64,000 bases of DNA from Mycobacterium haemophilum DSM 44634 (GTDB taxonomy: Bacteria; Actinomycetota; Actinomycetes; Mycobacteriales; Mycobacteriaceae), in the NCBI RefSeq assembly GCF_000340435.2, contig NZ_CP011883.2:4138687-4202686 (forward strand), written 5' to 3'. A program made the position numbers and the translations under genes. Of the stretch, positions 23,592 through 31,900 are shown in pieces; positions within the stretch are counted from its first letter, which is position 1, and each line of letters begins with the position of its first letter. A model generated the notes under the pieces. The model had not been told where the DNA came from and did not search any database. It saw only the letters and a list, made by a program, of their open reading frames with translations.

Positions 23592-24248
23592 ATGGGCCTG
23601 TTCCGCAAGCGAAAGAGTCGCGCGACGCGTCGCGCCGAAGCCCGTGCGATCAAGGCCCGCGCCAAACTTGAGGCCCGGCTGGCCGCCAAAAACGAGGCTC
23701 GCCGTCTGAGGAACGCCCAGCGCGCTACCGACAAGGCCCTCAAGGCCCAACTGAAAGCCCAGCGGGACAGCGACCGCGCGGCGCTAAAAGTCGCCGAGAC
23801 AGAGCTCAAGGCCGCCAAGGAGGGCACGTTGCTATCGCCGACTCGAATCCGCCGGGTGCTGACGGTGTCTCGGCTGCTGGCCCCGATCCTGACGCCGTTG
23901 ATATACCGCGCAGCCATGGCCGCCCGCGCGCTGATCGACCAGCGTCGGGCGGATCAGCTCGGCATTCCGCTAGCTCAGATCGGCCAGTTCTCCGGACCCG
24001 GCGCGCGGCTGTCGGCGCGCATCGCCGGGTCCGAGCAATCGTTGCTGGTGGTGCAAGAGAAAAAACCGAAAGACGCCGAGACCAAGCAGTTCGTCTCCGC
24101 GATCACCGAACGGCTCACTGATCTTTCGGCGGCTGTCGCCGCCGCGGAGAATATGCCGGCCACGCGTCGCCGGGCGGCGCACTCCGCGATCTCATCGCAA
24201 CTCGACGGCATCGAGGCGGACCTGATGGCACGGCTGGGGTTGACCTGA
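23592..24248 (+). CDS. Conserved coiled-coil-like protein (Rv3850-like)
   Basis: The ATG at 23592 gives 218 residues. The N-terminal half is a long charged helix rich in Ala, Lys and Arg (RKRKSRATRRAEARAIKARA), a likely coiled coil or nucleic-acid-binding region. A hydrophobic hairpin follows (ILTPLIYRAAMAARALI), then a globular C-terminal part (PATRRRAAHSAISSQLDGIE). DUF6474-type proteins have this form. It lies between espR and an H-NS-like gene; no function is known. Confidence 0.8.
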   Translation: MGLFRKRKSRATRRAEARAIKARAKLEARLAAKNEARRLRNAQRATDKALKAQLKAQRDSDRAALKVAETELKAAKEGTLLSPTRIRRVLTVSRLLAPILTPLIYRAAMAARALIDQRRADQLGIPLAQIGQFSGPGARLSARIAGSEQSLLVVQEKKPKDAETKQFVSAITERLTDLSAAVAAAENMPATRRRAAHSAISSQLDGIEADLMARLGLT

Positions 24249-24308
24249 CCGCGGCCACAGCTGACCGCCGGTCCATAACGCGCTCGACCCGGGAAGCAGC
24301 GACCTGAC

Positions 24309-24704
24309 ATGTCCCCCTTGGTACGTATCACGACGTGGGTCGGCCTGTTGCTGGCCGCCCTGGCGTTGACCACGTCCCTGATTGCCCAGATGACGGTCGT
24401 CAGGCCCGATGGCAACGTGCGGTCTACCGGCGAGCCGACCGTGCCGGGCGTGGTCACCAGCGTCAGTGTGCGACCGCAGGGGCCGACCAGCAGTTGCCCG
24501 GCGCACTACCGGGTGAGATCCGCCGATGGCCCGGTGGTTTCCGGGTCGTGGTCATTTCGACGGACGACACCCGGCACCGGCACACCCGGACCCACAGCCG
24601 CGGCAACCGATGCTGGCAGCGATATCCCGGACTGGGTGTTTGGGGTGGTGACCGTGGCGCTCGTCGCTGCAGGGGCACTGTGGGCGGTGCGGCGCAGGCC
24701 GTGA
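24309..24704 (+). CDS. Small membrane protein (Rv3851-like)
   Basis: The 131-residue protein has an N-terminal transmembrane segment (VGLLLAALALTTSLIA) and a second near the C terminus (WVFGVVTVALVAAGALWAV) followed by RRRP. The region between lies outside the membrane and has one Cys. No family function is recognised. It is probably in the same transcription unit as the genes around it. Confidence 0.7.
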   Translation: MSPLVRITTWVGLLLAALALTTSLIAQMTVVRPDGNVRSTGEPTVPGVVTSVSVRPQGPTSSCPAHYRVRSADGPVVSGSWSFRRTTPGTGTPGPTAAATDAGSDIPDWVFGVVTVALVAAGALWAVRRRP

Positions 24705-24805
24705 CGGGCCTGATAGCCGATACGCCCGAGCATTTGCTGGCATGATGGGACCCGAGCATTCTGCGACCTTGATATGTGACGAGAAAGCTGTAGAGGAGCG
24801 GCCGC

Positions 24806-25216
24806 ATGGCAGACCCGCAAGATCCACCTAACAGCGAACCCGACGGAACGTCGACACCGCCGGCCAAGAAAGCACCCGCCAAGGCCGCTAAACCGCCTGC
24901 CCAAAAGGCACCCGCGAAAAAAGCGCCGGCCAAAAAGGCACCCGCCAAAAAAGCGCCACCTAAAGGCCCTGGCCCCACGCCACCGCAGGCGGCCGACCAG
25001 CCGCTCGGTCTGCAACAGCGGATCGAAACCAACGGGCAACTTGATGCTGCTAAGAACGCTGCGGCACAAGCGAAGTCAGCCGTAGAGGGCGCCAGCAACC
25101 CAGTCGCCAACGGCGCCGAGAGGCCGGAAGCGAGCAATTCGCCGGTGCCCCTGGTGATCGCGCTGGCGCTCTGCCTGCTGGCCCTGCTGCTGATCCGCCA
25201 ACTGCGACGTCGCTGA
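24806..25216 (+). CDS. hns: H-NS-like membrane-anchored nucleoid protein (Rv3852-like)
   Basis: The 136-residue protein has an Ala/Lys/Pro tail region with PAKK tandem repeats (residues about 19-52, KKAPAKKAPAKKAPAKKAPP), typical of histone H1-like DNA binding. A C-terminal transmembrane helix follows (LVIALALCLLALLLIRQL) and ends in RRR. In M. tuberculosis the corresponding protein binds DNA and localises to the membrane. The number of PAKK repeats is likely to vary between strains. Confidence 0.87.
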   Translation: MADPQDPPNSEPDGTSTPPAKKAPAKAAKPPAQKAPAKKAPAKKAPAKKAPPKGPGPTPPQAADQPLGLQQRIETNGQLDAAKNAAAQAKSAVEGASNPVANGAERPEASNSPVPLVIALALCLLALLLIRQLRRR

Positions 25217-25234
25217 CCGCTACCACAGACCAGC

Positions 25235-25717
25235 ATGTCAGAAGTGACCGTGTCATTTCGGCCAACCGCCGACCTCGTCGACAGCATCGGGGCCGACGTG
25301 CGCAGCTGCGACCTTCAGTTCCGCCAGTTCGGCGGCCGCTCGGAGTTCGCCGGCCCGATCAGTACCGTCCGTTGTTTCCAGGACAATGCGTTACTCAAAT
25401 CGGTGCTCTCCCAGCCGGGTGCGGGCGGGGTGCTGGTGATCGACGGCGCTGGTTCCCTGCACACCGCCTTGGTCGGTGACGTGATCGCCGAATTGGCCCG
25501 CTCCAACGGTTGGGCCGGCCTGGTCGTCAATGGCGCGGTGCGAGACGCGGCCACGCTGCGCGGCATCGACATCGGCATCAAAGCGCTGGGCACCAACCCT
25601 CGCAAGAGCACCAAGACCGGCGCCGGGGAACGCGACGTCGAAGTCAGCCTGGGTGGTGTGACGTTTGTGCCGGGAGAAGTCGCCTACAGCGACGACGACG
25701 GCATTGTCGTCGTCTAG
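25235..25717 (+). CDS. rraA: RraA-family protein (formerly MenG)
   Basis: The 160-residue chain has the RraA signature: FGGRSEFAGPISTVRCFQDN, GGVLVIDGAGSLHTALVGD, GLVVNGAVRDAATLRGID and KALGTNPRKSTKTG. RraA of E. coli inhibits RNase E. Some family members are oxaloacetate decarboxylases or HMG aldolases, for which the GDxxA and NGxxRD residues bind the metal. The older label as a menaquinone methyltransferase is not supported by the sequence. Confidence 0.9.
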   Translation: MSEVTVSFRPTADLVDSIGADVRSCDLQFRQFGGRSEFAGPISTVRCFQDNALLKSVLSQPGAGGVLVIDGAGSLHTALVGDVIAELARSNGWAGLVVNGAVRDAATLRGIDIGIKALGTNPRKSTKTGAGERDVEVSLGGVTFVPGEVAYSDDDGIVVV

Positions 25718-25749
25718 CTGTAGTGACCCCGCTCCGCTACTACGGCTGG

Positions 25750-25861
25750 ATGGTGGCGACCCGCTTCATCCGGCTCCACCGCACTCGCGATCGCCACTAC
25801 ACCACATGGTGGCGACCCGCTTCATCCGGCTCCACCGCACTCGCGATCGCCACTACACCGC
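25750..25861. repeat. 56-bp direct tandem repeat, two copies
   Basis: Copies at 25750-25805 and 25806-25861 agree over about 53 of 56 bases. Each begins ATGGTGGCGACCCGCTTCAT. The array lies between the convergent rraA and ethA genes, and the second copy reaches the 3' end of ethA. It is a candidate variable-number tandem repeat. Confidence 0.85.
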
Positions 25862-27328
25862 AACGGGGGCAGGCTTTTTCGTGAACCGGAGACCTTCGTC
25901 GGCGATCTTGCCGCGCCGGATCAGGCGGATGTCACGCAGGTAGTTCTGGTTTAACCGCCACGGCGTGCGGGAGCCTTGCTTGGGCAACTCGTCGAGTGAG
26001 CGCAGCACGTAACCGGGAGTGAAATCCATGAACGGCCGCTCTTCGACGTCGGAACCCGGATGCTCGACCACCACGGTGTCAAAACCGTTGGCGTCCATGT
26101 AATTTAACAGCCGACAGACGAATTCCGACACCAGGTCTGCCTTCAGCGTCCACGACGCATTGGTGTATCCCACCGTATAAGCCATATTGGGCAAGCCCGA
26201 CAGCATCATGCCCTTGTACGCCATCGTCTTGGTGAGATCCACCGGCTGTCCGTCGACGGTTGCGGTTGCGCCACCAAACAGCTGCAGGTTCAATCCGGTT
26301 GCGGTGATGATGATGTCAGCCGGCAACTCGATCCCCGACTTGAGCCGGATGCCGGTCGGGGTAAACCGGTCAATGGTATCGGTGACCACATCGGCCTTCC
26401 CCTTGCGAATGGCTCGGAACAAGTCACCGTTAGGTACCAAGCACAGCCGCTGCTCCCACGGGTTGTAGTGCGGACCGAAGTGCTTCTGCACGTCATAGCC
26501 CTCGGGAAGCTGGCGCGCCACGTAGCCCAACAGGATGTTTCGCATCCGCTGCGGCCATTTCTGACAGGCCCCGTACAGCGCCGATTGCCGCAGGATGTTC
26601 TTCCAGCGGGCCGCGGTGTACGCGTACTGGTCGGGTAGCCACCGATTGAGCCTGGCGGCAATCTTGTCTTTGGCCGGTTGAGAGACGATGTAGGTGGGTG
26701 AGCGCTGCAGCATTGTGACGTGCTTAGCGCCCGAATTCGCAAGCGCCGGAACCAAAGTGACTGCAGTGGCGCCGCTTCCGATCACGACGATGTTCTTGTC
26801 GGCGTAATCGAGATCCTCCGGCCAGTGCTGCGGATGGATGATCGGGCCAGTGAAGTCCTCCGAGCCACGGAAGGTCGGCGCATAGCCCTGCTCGTAGTTG
26901 TAGTAACCGCTGCACAAAAACAGGAATGAACAGGAGATCGTGCTTGGCGTGCCGTTGCTTTCAACCTGCACGGTCCAGCGGTTCTCCACGCTCGACCAGT
27001 CGGCGCTGGTGACTTTGTGGTTAAGCCGGATGTGCTGGTCGATGCCGTGCATGGCCGCGGTGCTCTTGACGTATTCGAGGATGGGCTTGCCGTCGGCAAT
27101 CGCTTGGCACTCAGTCCAGGGGCGAAAGCGGAAACCCAGCGTGTACATGTCGGAGTCGGAACGAATGCCGGGGTACCGAAACAAGTCCCAGGTGCCGCCC
27201 ATGGCGTCGCGCTTTTCCAGGATGGCATAGCTCTTGGTCGGACACCGATCCTGCAGGTGCCAGGCCGCGCTCACGCCGGAGATACCGGCGCCCACGATGA
27301 CGACATCCAGGTACTCGATCTCAGTCAT
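25853..27328 (-). CDS. ethA: FAD-containing Baeyer-Villiger monooxygenase EthA
   Basis: EthA oxidises ketones to esters with NADPH and oxygen, and in M. tuberculosis it activates ethionamide. The 491-residue chain has the FAD site VVIVGAGISGVSAAWHL, the BVMO fingerprint FTGPIIHPQHWP, the NADPH site VVIGSGATAVTLVPAL, and the second ATG-type motif IIITATGLNL. The C terminus is KKPAPVAV. It is divergent from its repressor gene ethR, with the operator between. Confidence 0.95.
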   Translation of the reverse strand: MTEIEYLDVVIVGAGISGVSAAWHLQDRCPTKSYAILEKRDAMGGTWDLFRYPGIRSDSDMYTLGFRFRPWTECQAIADGKPILEYVKSTAAMHGIDQHIRLNHKVTSADWSSVENRWTVQVESNGTPSTISCSFLFLCSGYYNYEQGYAPTFRGSEDFTGPIIHPQHWPEDLDYADKNIVVIGSGATAVTLVPALANSGAKHVTMLQRSPTYIVSQPAKDKIAARLNRWLPDQYAYTAARWKNILRQSALYGACQKWPQRMRNILLGYVARQLPEGYDVQKHFGPHYNPWEQRLCLVPNGDLFRAIRKGKADVVTDTIDRFTPTGIRLKSGIELPADIIITATGLNLQLFGGATATVDGQPVDLTKTMAYKGMMLSGLPNMAYTVGYTNASWTLKADLVSEFVCRLLNYMDANGFDTVVVEHPGSDVEERPFMDFTPGYVLRSLDELPKQGSRTPWRLNQNYLRDIRLIRRGKIADEGLRFTKKPAPVAV

Positions 27329-27405
27329 GACAGCCAGGCTATCAACGCTGCGTCGAAGTCGTCAACATTACGTCGAGATTCTCGACTTAGAGTAAGCTAC
27401 CTGTC
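27329..27405. promoter_or_regulatory. Divergent ethA/ethR operator region
   Basis: The 77-base region contains the interrupted palindrome GTCGAGATTCTCGAC (27372-27386) and a related GTCGAA/TCGTC element near 27349. In M. tuberculosis, EthR dimers bind cooperatively to a region of about 55 bases here and repress ethA. Confidence 0.75.
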
Positions 27406-28050
27406 GTGACCACATCCACTGCCGGCCAGACTTCGCAGAGCCGGGGTCGGCGCAGCACACGCCCGTCCGGCGACGACCGTGAACTGGCGATCCTCGCCAC
27501 CGCTGAGCAACTTCTCAAGGACCGACCGCTGACCGACATCTCGGTCGATGATTTGGCCAAAGGCGCCGGGATCTCGCGGCCGACGTTCTACTTCTATTTC
27601 GCTTCCAAGGAAGCTGTGCTGCTGACACTGCTGGACCGGGTGTTCAACGAGGCGGACGCTGCCCTCGAAACCCTCATCGAGAATCCAGATGCCGAACGCG
27701 ACAATAGGTGGCGCACCGGGATCAACGTGTTCTTCGAAACCTTCGGGTCCCACAAGGCAGTGACCCGCGCGGGCCAAGTCGCCAGAGACAATGCCGAGGT
27801 CCGGGAATTGTGGTCGACGTTCATGCAGAAATGGATCGCCTACACCGCCGCCGTGATCGAGGCCGAACGCGAACGCGGCGCGGCGCCAGACACCCTGCCC
27901 GCCACGGAATTGGCCACCGCGCTCAACCTGATGAACGAGCGGGCGCTGTTTGCCTCGTTCACCGCCGAACAGCCTTACGTCCCGGAGTCCCGGGTGCTCG
28001 ACACCCTGGTGCACATCTGGGTCTGCAGTATCTACGGCGAAGCCCGCTAG
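27406..28050 (+). CDS. ethR: TetR-family repressor EthR
   Basis: EthR represses ethA. The protein of 214 residues starts at a GTG, has a disordered start (TTSTAGQTSQSRGRRSTRPSGD), then the helix-turn-helix DISVDDLAKGAGISRPTFYFYFASKEAVLL. The ligand pocket is made of the C-terminal helices, with the aromatic residues expected for hydrophobic ligands (VNVF-like segment INVFFETFG and WVCSIYGE at the end). Length and ending match the M. tuberculosis protein. Confidence 0.95.
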   Translation: MTTSTAGQTSQSRGRRSTRPSGDDRELAILATAEQLLKDRPLTDISVDDLAKGAGISRPTFYFYFASKEAVLLTLLDRVFNEADAALETLIENPDAERDNRWRTGINVFFETFGSHKAVTRAGQVARDNAEVRELWSTFMQKWIAYTAAVIEAERERGAAPDTLPATELATALNLMNERALFASFTAEQPYVPESRVLDTLVHIWVCSIYGEAR

Positions 28051-28111
28051 CAGCCATCCGTCACACCACGATAGCCGGCTGGCCTCGGGTGACTTTCTCG
28101 AGATGCCGCAT

Positions 28112-29122
28112 CTACCCGACTGATCCCGTCCACTCCAGCAGCCGCTCAGCCGGCCAGGTGTTGACGATCCGGTCGGCGGGAACGCCCATATCCACCGCGC
28201 GCTGGGCGCCATAACCAAGGAAATCCAGCTGTCCGGGCGCGTGCGCATCAGTATCGATGCTGAACACGCATCCGATGTCCAGCGCCAACTTCAGCAGCCG
28301 GGTGGGCGGGTCGCGACGCTCGGGACGGGAGTTGATTTCCACCGCGGTGCCGTGATCACGGCATGCGGTGAATACCGCCTCGGCGTCGAACTTCGATTCG
28401 GGCCGGATACCGCGGTCACCAGCGACCAGTCGGCCGGTGCAGTGTCCCAGCACGTCGACGTGGCCGTTGCAGACGGCGCGCACCATGCGGCGGGTCATCG
28501 AGGCCGATTCCATGGACAGCTTCGAATGCACGCTGGCCACCACGACATCGAGGCGCTCCAGCAGCTCAGGTTCCTGGTCTAGGCTGCCGTCGTCGAGGAT
28601 GTCGACCTCGATGCCGGCGAGAATCTGCATCGGCGCGAACTTGTCACGCAGACCGTCGATTACGTCGAGCTGTCTACGCAACCGCTCCGCCGACAACCCG
28701 TTGGCGACGGTGAGCCGCGGCGAGTGGTCGGTCAACGCACAGTACTCATGGCCCAGCGCTGACGCGGTGGCCAACATCTCCTCGATCGGTGCCGACCCGT
28801 CCGACCAGTTCGAATGCAGATGCAAATCCCCACGCAACGCAACCCGGATATCACCACCACCGAGGTCGTCTGCAGTAGAACGCAATTCGATCAAAAGGTC
28901 GGGTTCGCGGCCGGCCCAGGCTTGGGCGATGACCTTCGCGGTCTTGGGTCCGATGCCCGGCAGCGTCTGCCAGCTGTTGGCCTGGCCGTGACGCTCGCGT
29001 GCGGCGTCGTCAAGGCGCTCGACGATGTCGGCGGCGTTGCGATAGGCCATCACGCGTCTGGGGTCGTGGCGGCTCCGGTCCTTGTAGTAGGCAATCTGCC
29101 GCAGTGCGATTACCGGATCCAT
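28112..29122 (-). CDS. PHP-domain phosphoesterase with helix-hairpin-helix region (Rv3856c-like)
   Basis: The 336-residue protein starts with a DNA polymerase X-like helix-hairpin-helix part (LPGIGPKTAKVIAQA). The PHP domain has the metal ligands in DLHLHSNWSDG, LTDHSPR, GIEVDILDDGSL, VVASVHSKL, DVLGHCTGR and DTDAHAPGQL. The domain order resembles the tail of bacterial PolX without the polymerase part. A nuclease or phosphatase role in DNA repair is plausible, but untested. Confidence 0.87.
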   Translation of the reverse strand: MDPVIALRQIAYYKDRSRHDPRRVMAYRNAADIVERLDDAARERHGQANSWQTLPGIGPKTAKVIAQAWAGREPDLLIELRSTADDLGGGDIRVALRGDLHLHSNWSDGSAPIEEMLATASALGHEYCALTDHSPRLTVANGLSAERLRRQLDVIDGLRDKFAPMQILAGIEVDILDDGSLDQEPELLERLDVVVASVHSKLSMESASMTRRMVRAVCNGHVDVLGHCTGRLVAGDRGIRPESKFDAEAVFTACRDHGTAVEINSRPERRDPPTRLLKLALDIGCVFSIDTDAHAPGQLDFLGYGAQRAVDMGVPADRIVNTWPAERLLEWTGSVG

Positions 29123-29148
29123 AACATCAGTGTGCCGTCCAATACGCG

Positions 29149-30030
29149 ATGTCGACGACTACCGTCGGACACATGCGCTTCGCCTTTAAGACCTCGCCGC
29201 AACACACCACCTGGGCCCAGATGCTGGCCGTCTGGCGGGCAGCAGACGACATCGAAGTATTCGAGTCCGGGTGGACCTTCGACCACTTCTATCCGATCTT
29301 CACCGACAGCGATGGGCCGTGCCTGGAGGGCTGGACCACGCTGACCGCGCTCGCGCAGGCCACCACTCGGCTGCGCCTGGGCACACTGGTCACTGGAATT
29401 CATTACCGCCACCCCGCAGTGCTGGCCAATATGGCCGCCGCGCTAGACGTCATTTCCAACGGACGACTCGAGCTGGGGATCGGCGCCGGCTGGAACGAAC
29501 AGGAATCCGACGCATACGGCATCGAGTTGGGCACCATCAAGGACCGCTTCGACCGGTTCGAGGAAGCTTGCCAGGTATTGACCAGCCTGCTGAGCCAAGA
29601 AGAAACCAACTTCGACGGCAAGTACTACCAGCTCAACGCGGCCCGCAACGAGCCCAAAGGCCCGCAGCGCCCGCACCCACCAATCTGCATCGGCGGCAGC
29701 GGAGAGAAACGCACCTTGCGGATCACCGCGCGCTATGCCCAGCACTGGAACTTTGTCGGCGGCCCACCCGAGGTGTTCGCGCACAAGCGAGACGTACTGG
29801 CCGCCCACTGCGCAGACATCGGACGTGACCCGAAAGAGATCACGTTGTCAGCCCACCTTCGACTGGAACCAGAACGCAACTACGGGCAGATCGTCGAGAG
29901 CGCGGCCGCGCTGGCGGCCGAAGGTCTGGACCTCGGCATCGTCTACATCGCCCCGCCGCACGACCCCGCCATCTTGGAACCGCTGGCAGAGGCGATCCGC
30001 GATTCGGGGCTGTGGCGACCCGCACCGTAG
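29149..30030 (+). CDS. LLM-class F420-dependent oxidoreductase
   Basis: The 293-residue protein has the luciferase-like barrel: RFAFKTSPQHTTWAQMLAVWRAADDIEVFESGW, LEGWTTLTALAQATTRLRLGTLVTG, RHPAVLANMAAALDVISNGRLELGIGAGW and PPICIGGSGEKRTLRI. These motifs are those of the F420 group. The substrate is unknown. It starts 26 bases from the divergent PHP gene; the ATG at 29173 is a possible alternative start. From memory there is no such gene between Rv3856c and gltD in M. tuberculosis. Confidence 0.83.
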   Translation: MSTTTVGHMRFAFKTSPQHTTWAQMLAVWRAADDIEVFESGWTFDHFYPIFTDSDGPCLEGWTTLTALAQATTRLRLGTLVTGIHYRHPAVLANMAAALDVISNGRLELGIGAGWNEQESDAYGIELGTIKDRFDRFEEACQVLTSLLSQEETNFDGKYYQLNAARNEPKGPQRPHPPICIGGSGEKRTLRITARYAQHWNFVGGPPEVFAHKRDVLAAHCADIGRDPKEITLSAHLRLEPERNYGQIVESAAALAAEGLDLGIVYIAPPHDPAILEPLAEAIRDSGLWRPAP

Positions 30031-30424
30031 TCGCCCATAGCGATGCGATCCGCGGTGGTATCGCCCAGATAACAACTCGATAAAGCTGAGCAAACATTTT
30101 GTACACGTGCAGGGGCAGCACGCGGATGGTCATACGCCGAGGAGCTGTAGCTCTTCAGCGGTTACCAGACGCTCGTGTTTGGCCGGAAACTCACGACTCT
30201 TCACCGGGTGACGAAGCCATGACCAGGCAATTCGCCCCACCCGTGACCGAGGTACTGGTTTGATATGCACAGTGATCACTCCTGCGATCGGTCCGTTCAG
30301 GCGGACTCCACCGTGACCTATTGTGTGACGAAGCCCACAATAGACGATTAGACACCCGTTATCTGGCAAACGGCGGAAGACCCGCCGAGAGATTATACGC
30401 CTGTTTCTCGTGTGACTGATGTGG
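30031..30424. other. Intergenic region with a doubtful minus-strand ORF
   Basis: A 79-codon frame (30369-30130, TTG start) ends in PAKHERLVTAEELQLLGV, which looks like a protein C terminus, but the N-terminal part does not. It may be a gene fragment. The small membrane gene found here in M. tuberculosis (Rv3857c) is not recognised. Confidence 0.35.
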
Positions 30425-31900
30425 CTACTGAAGCGGTGCGGCCGTCGGCTTGACGGGTGCCGGCAACGCGGTTGCGCCCATCAAAAACCGGTCGACGCCC
30501 GCCGCGGCAGCCCGGCCCTCGGCTATCGCCCAAACGATCAACGACTGGCCGCGTCCCATGTCGCCCGCAACGAAGACGCCGGGAACCGAAGTATCGAAGT
30601 CGGCGCCGCGGGCGACGTTGCCGCGGTCGGTGAACTTCACCCCGAGGTCGGTGAGCAGGCCCGGCTTTTCCGGGCCAACGAATCCCATCGCGAGCAACAC
30701 CAGATCGGCCTCGAGCTCGAAATCGGAGTTCTCAACCTTGACGAACTTGCCGTCTTGCATGGTCACTTCATGAGCCTTGAGCGCGCACACCCGCCCGTCC
30801 TTGCCGACGAACTCCTCGGTGTTAACCGAGAACACTCGCTCGCCGCCCTCTTCGTGCGCCGCCGATACCCGGTACACCAGTGGGTAAGTTGGCCACGGCG
30901 TGGATGCGGCGCGGGTATCCGGCGGACGCGGCATGATCTCGAACTGATGCACCTTGATCGCACCTTGCCGGTGCACCGTGCCCAAGCAGTCCGCCCCGGT
31001 GTCGCCGCCGCCGATGATGACCACCTTCTTGCCCTTGGCGGTGATCGGCGGCTCCCCGTCGTCGCCGAGGACAGTGTCGTCCAGGTCCCCCGCTGCTACC
31101 CGGTTGGCCCACGGCAGGAACTCCATCGCCTGGTGGACGCCGTCCAACTCGCGTCCCGGGATGGACAGCTCGCGCCAGGCGGTCGCACCGCCGGCCAACA
31201 CCACCGCATCGAAATCAGCACACAGCTGCTCGGCGGTGATGTCAACTCCGACGTTGACGCCGGGCCGAAATTCGGTGCCCTCAGCCCGCATCTGGTCTAG
31301 CCGCCGGTCGAGGTGGCGCTTTTCCATCTTGAATTCCGGGATTCCGTACCGCAGCAGCCCACCGATGCGGTCGTCGCGTTCAAAGACCGTCACGCGATGA
31401 CCCGCACGGGTGAGTTGTTGGGCAGCAGCAAGTCCAGCTGGCCCCGAACCCACCACGGCGACCGTCTTACCGGTCAGCTGCTGTGGCGGCAGTGGTTGCA
31501 CCCACCCTTCGTCGAAGGCCTTGTCGATGATCTCCAGCTCGATCTGCTTGATCGTCACCGGATCCTGATTGATGCCGAGCACACACGCCGGCTCGCACGG
31601 CGCCGGACATAGCCGGCCGGTGAAGTCGGGAAAGTTGTTTGTGGCGTGTAGCCGTTCAATCGCGTCGCGCCAACGGCCCCGACGCACCAAGTCGTTCCAT
31701 TCCGGGATCAAGTTGCCCAGCGGACACCCGTTGTGACAGAACGGAATACCGCAGTCCATGCAACGGGTCGCCTGATGCCGCAAGGTCTCTTTATCGAAGT
31801 CCTCGTAGACCTCGTTCCAATCGCGCAGCCGTAGCGGGACGGGCCGTCGCTTCGGCAATTTTCGCTGCGTGTATTTCAAAAAGCCAGTCGGATCAGCCAT
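30425..31900 (-). CDS. gltD: Glutamate synthase small subunit
   Basis: GltD supplies electrons from NADPH to GltB for glutamate synthesis from glutamine and 2-oxoglutarate. The 491-residue chain has the N-terminal iron-sulfur cysteines (CMDCGIPFCHNGCPLGN, LCPAPCEPACVLG), the FAD site VVGSGPAGLAAAQQL, the NADPH site GGGDTGADCLG, and the C-terminal flavin site GVFVAGDMGRGQSLIVWAI. The ATG at 31900 overlaps the end of gltB by eight bases. The open frame runs 12 codons further upstream inside gltB, without family similarity. Confidence 0.95.
   Translation of the reverse strand: MADPTGFLKYTQRKLPKRRPVPLRLRDWNEVYEDFDKETLRHQATRCMDCGIPFCHNGCPLGNLIPEWNDLVRRGRWRDAIERLHATNNFPDFTGRLCPAPCEPACVLGINQDPVTIKQIELEIIDKAFDEGWVQPLPPQQLTGKTVAVVGSGPAGLAAAQQLTRAGHRVTVFERDDRIGGLLRYGIPEFKMEKRHLDRRLDQMRAEGTEFRPGVNVGVDITAEQLCADFDAVVLAGGATAWRELSIPGRELDGVHQAMEFLPWANRVAAGDLDDTVLGDDGEPPITAKGKKVVIIGGGDTGADCLGTVHRQGAIKVHQFEIMPRPPDTRAASTPWPTYPLVYRVSAAHEEGGERVFSVNTEEFVGKDGRVCALKAHEVTMQDGKFVKVENSDFELEADLVLLAMGFVGPEKPGLLTDLGVKFTDRGNVARGADFDTSVPGVFVAGDMGRGQSLIVWAIAEGRAAAAGVDRFLMGATALPAPVKPTAAPLQ

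Noticed and set aside
24880..24960. PAKK-coding repeats as a possible VNTR or CRISPR-like array
   Set aside because: The repeats are short, in frame and part of the H-NS-like protein. There are no spacers.
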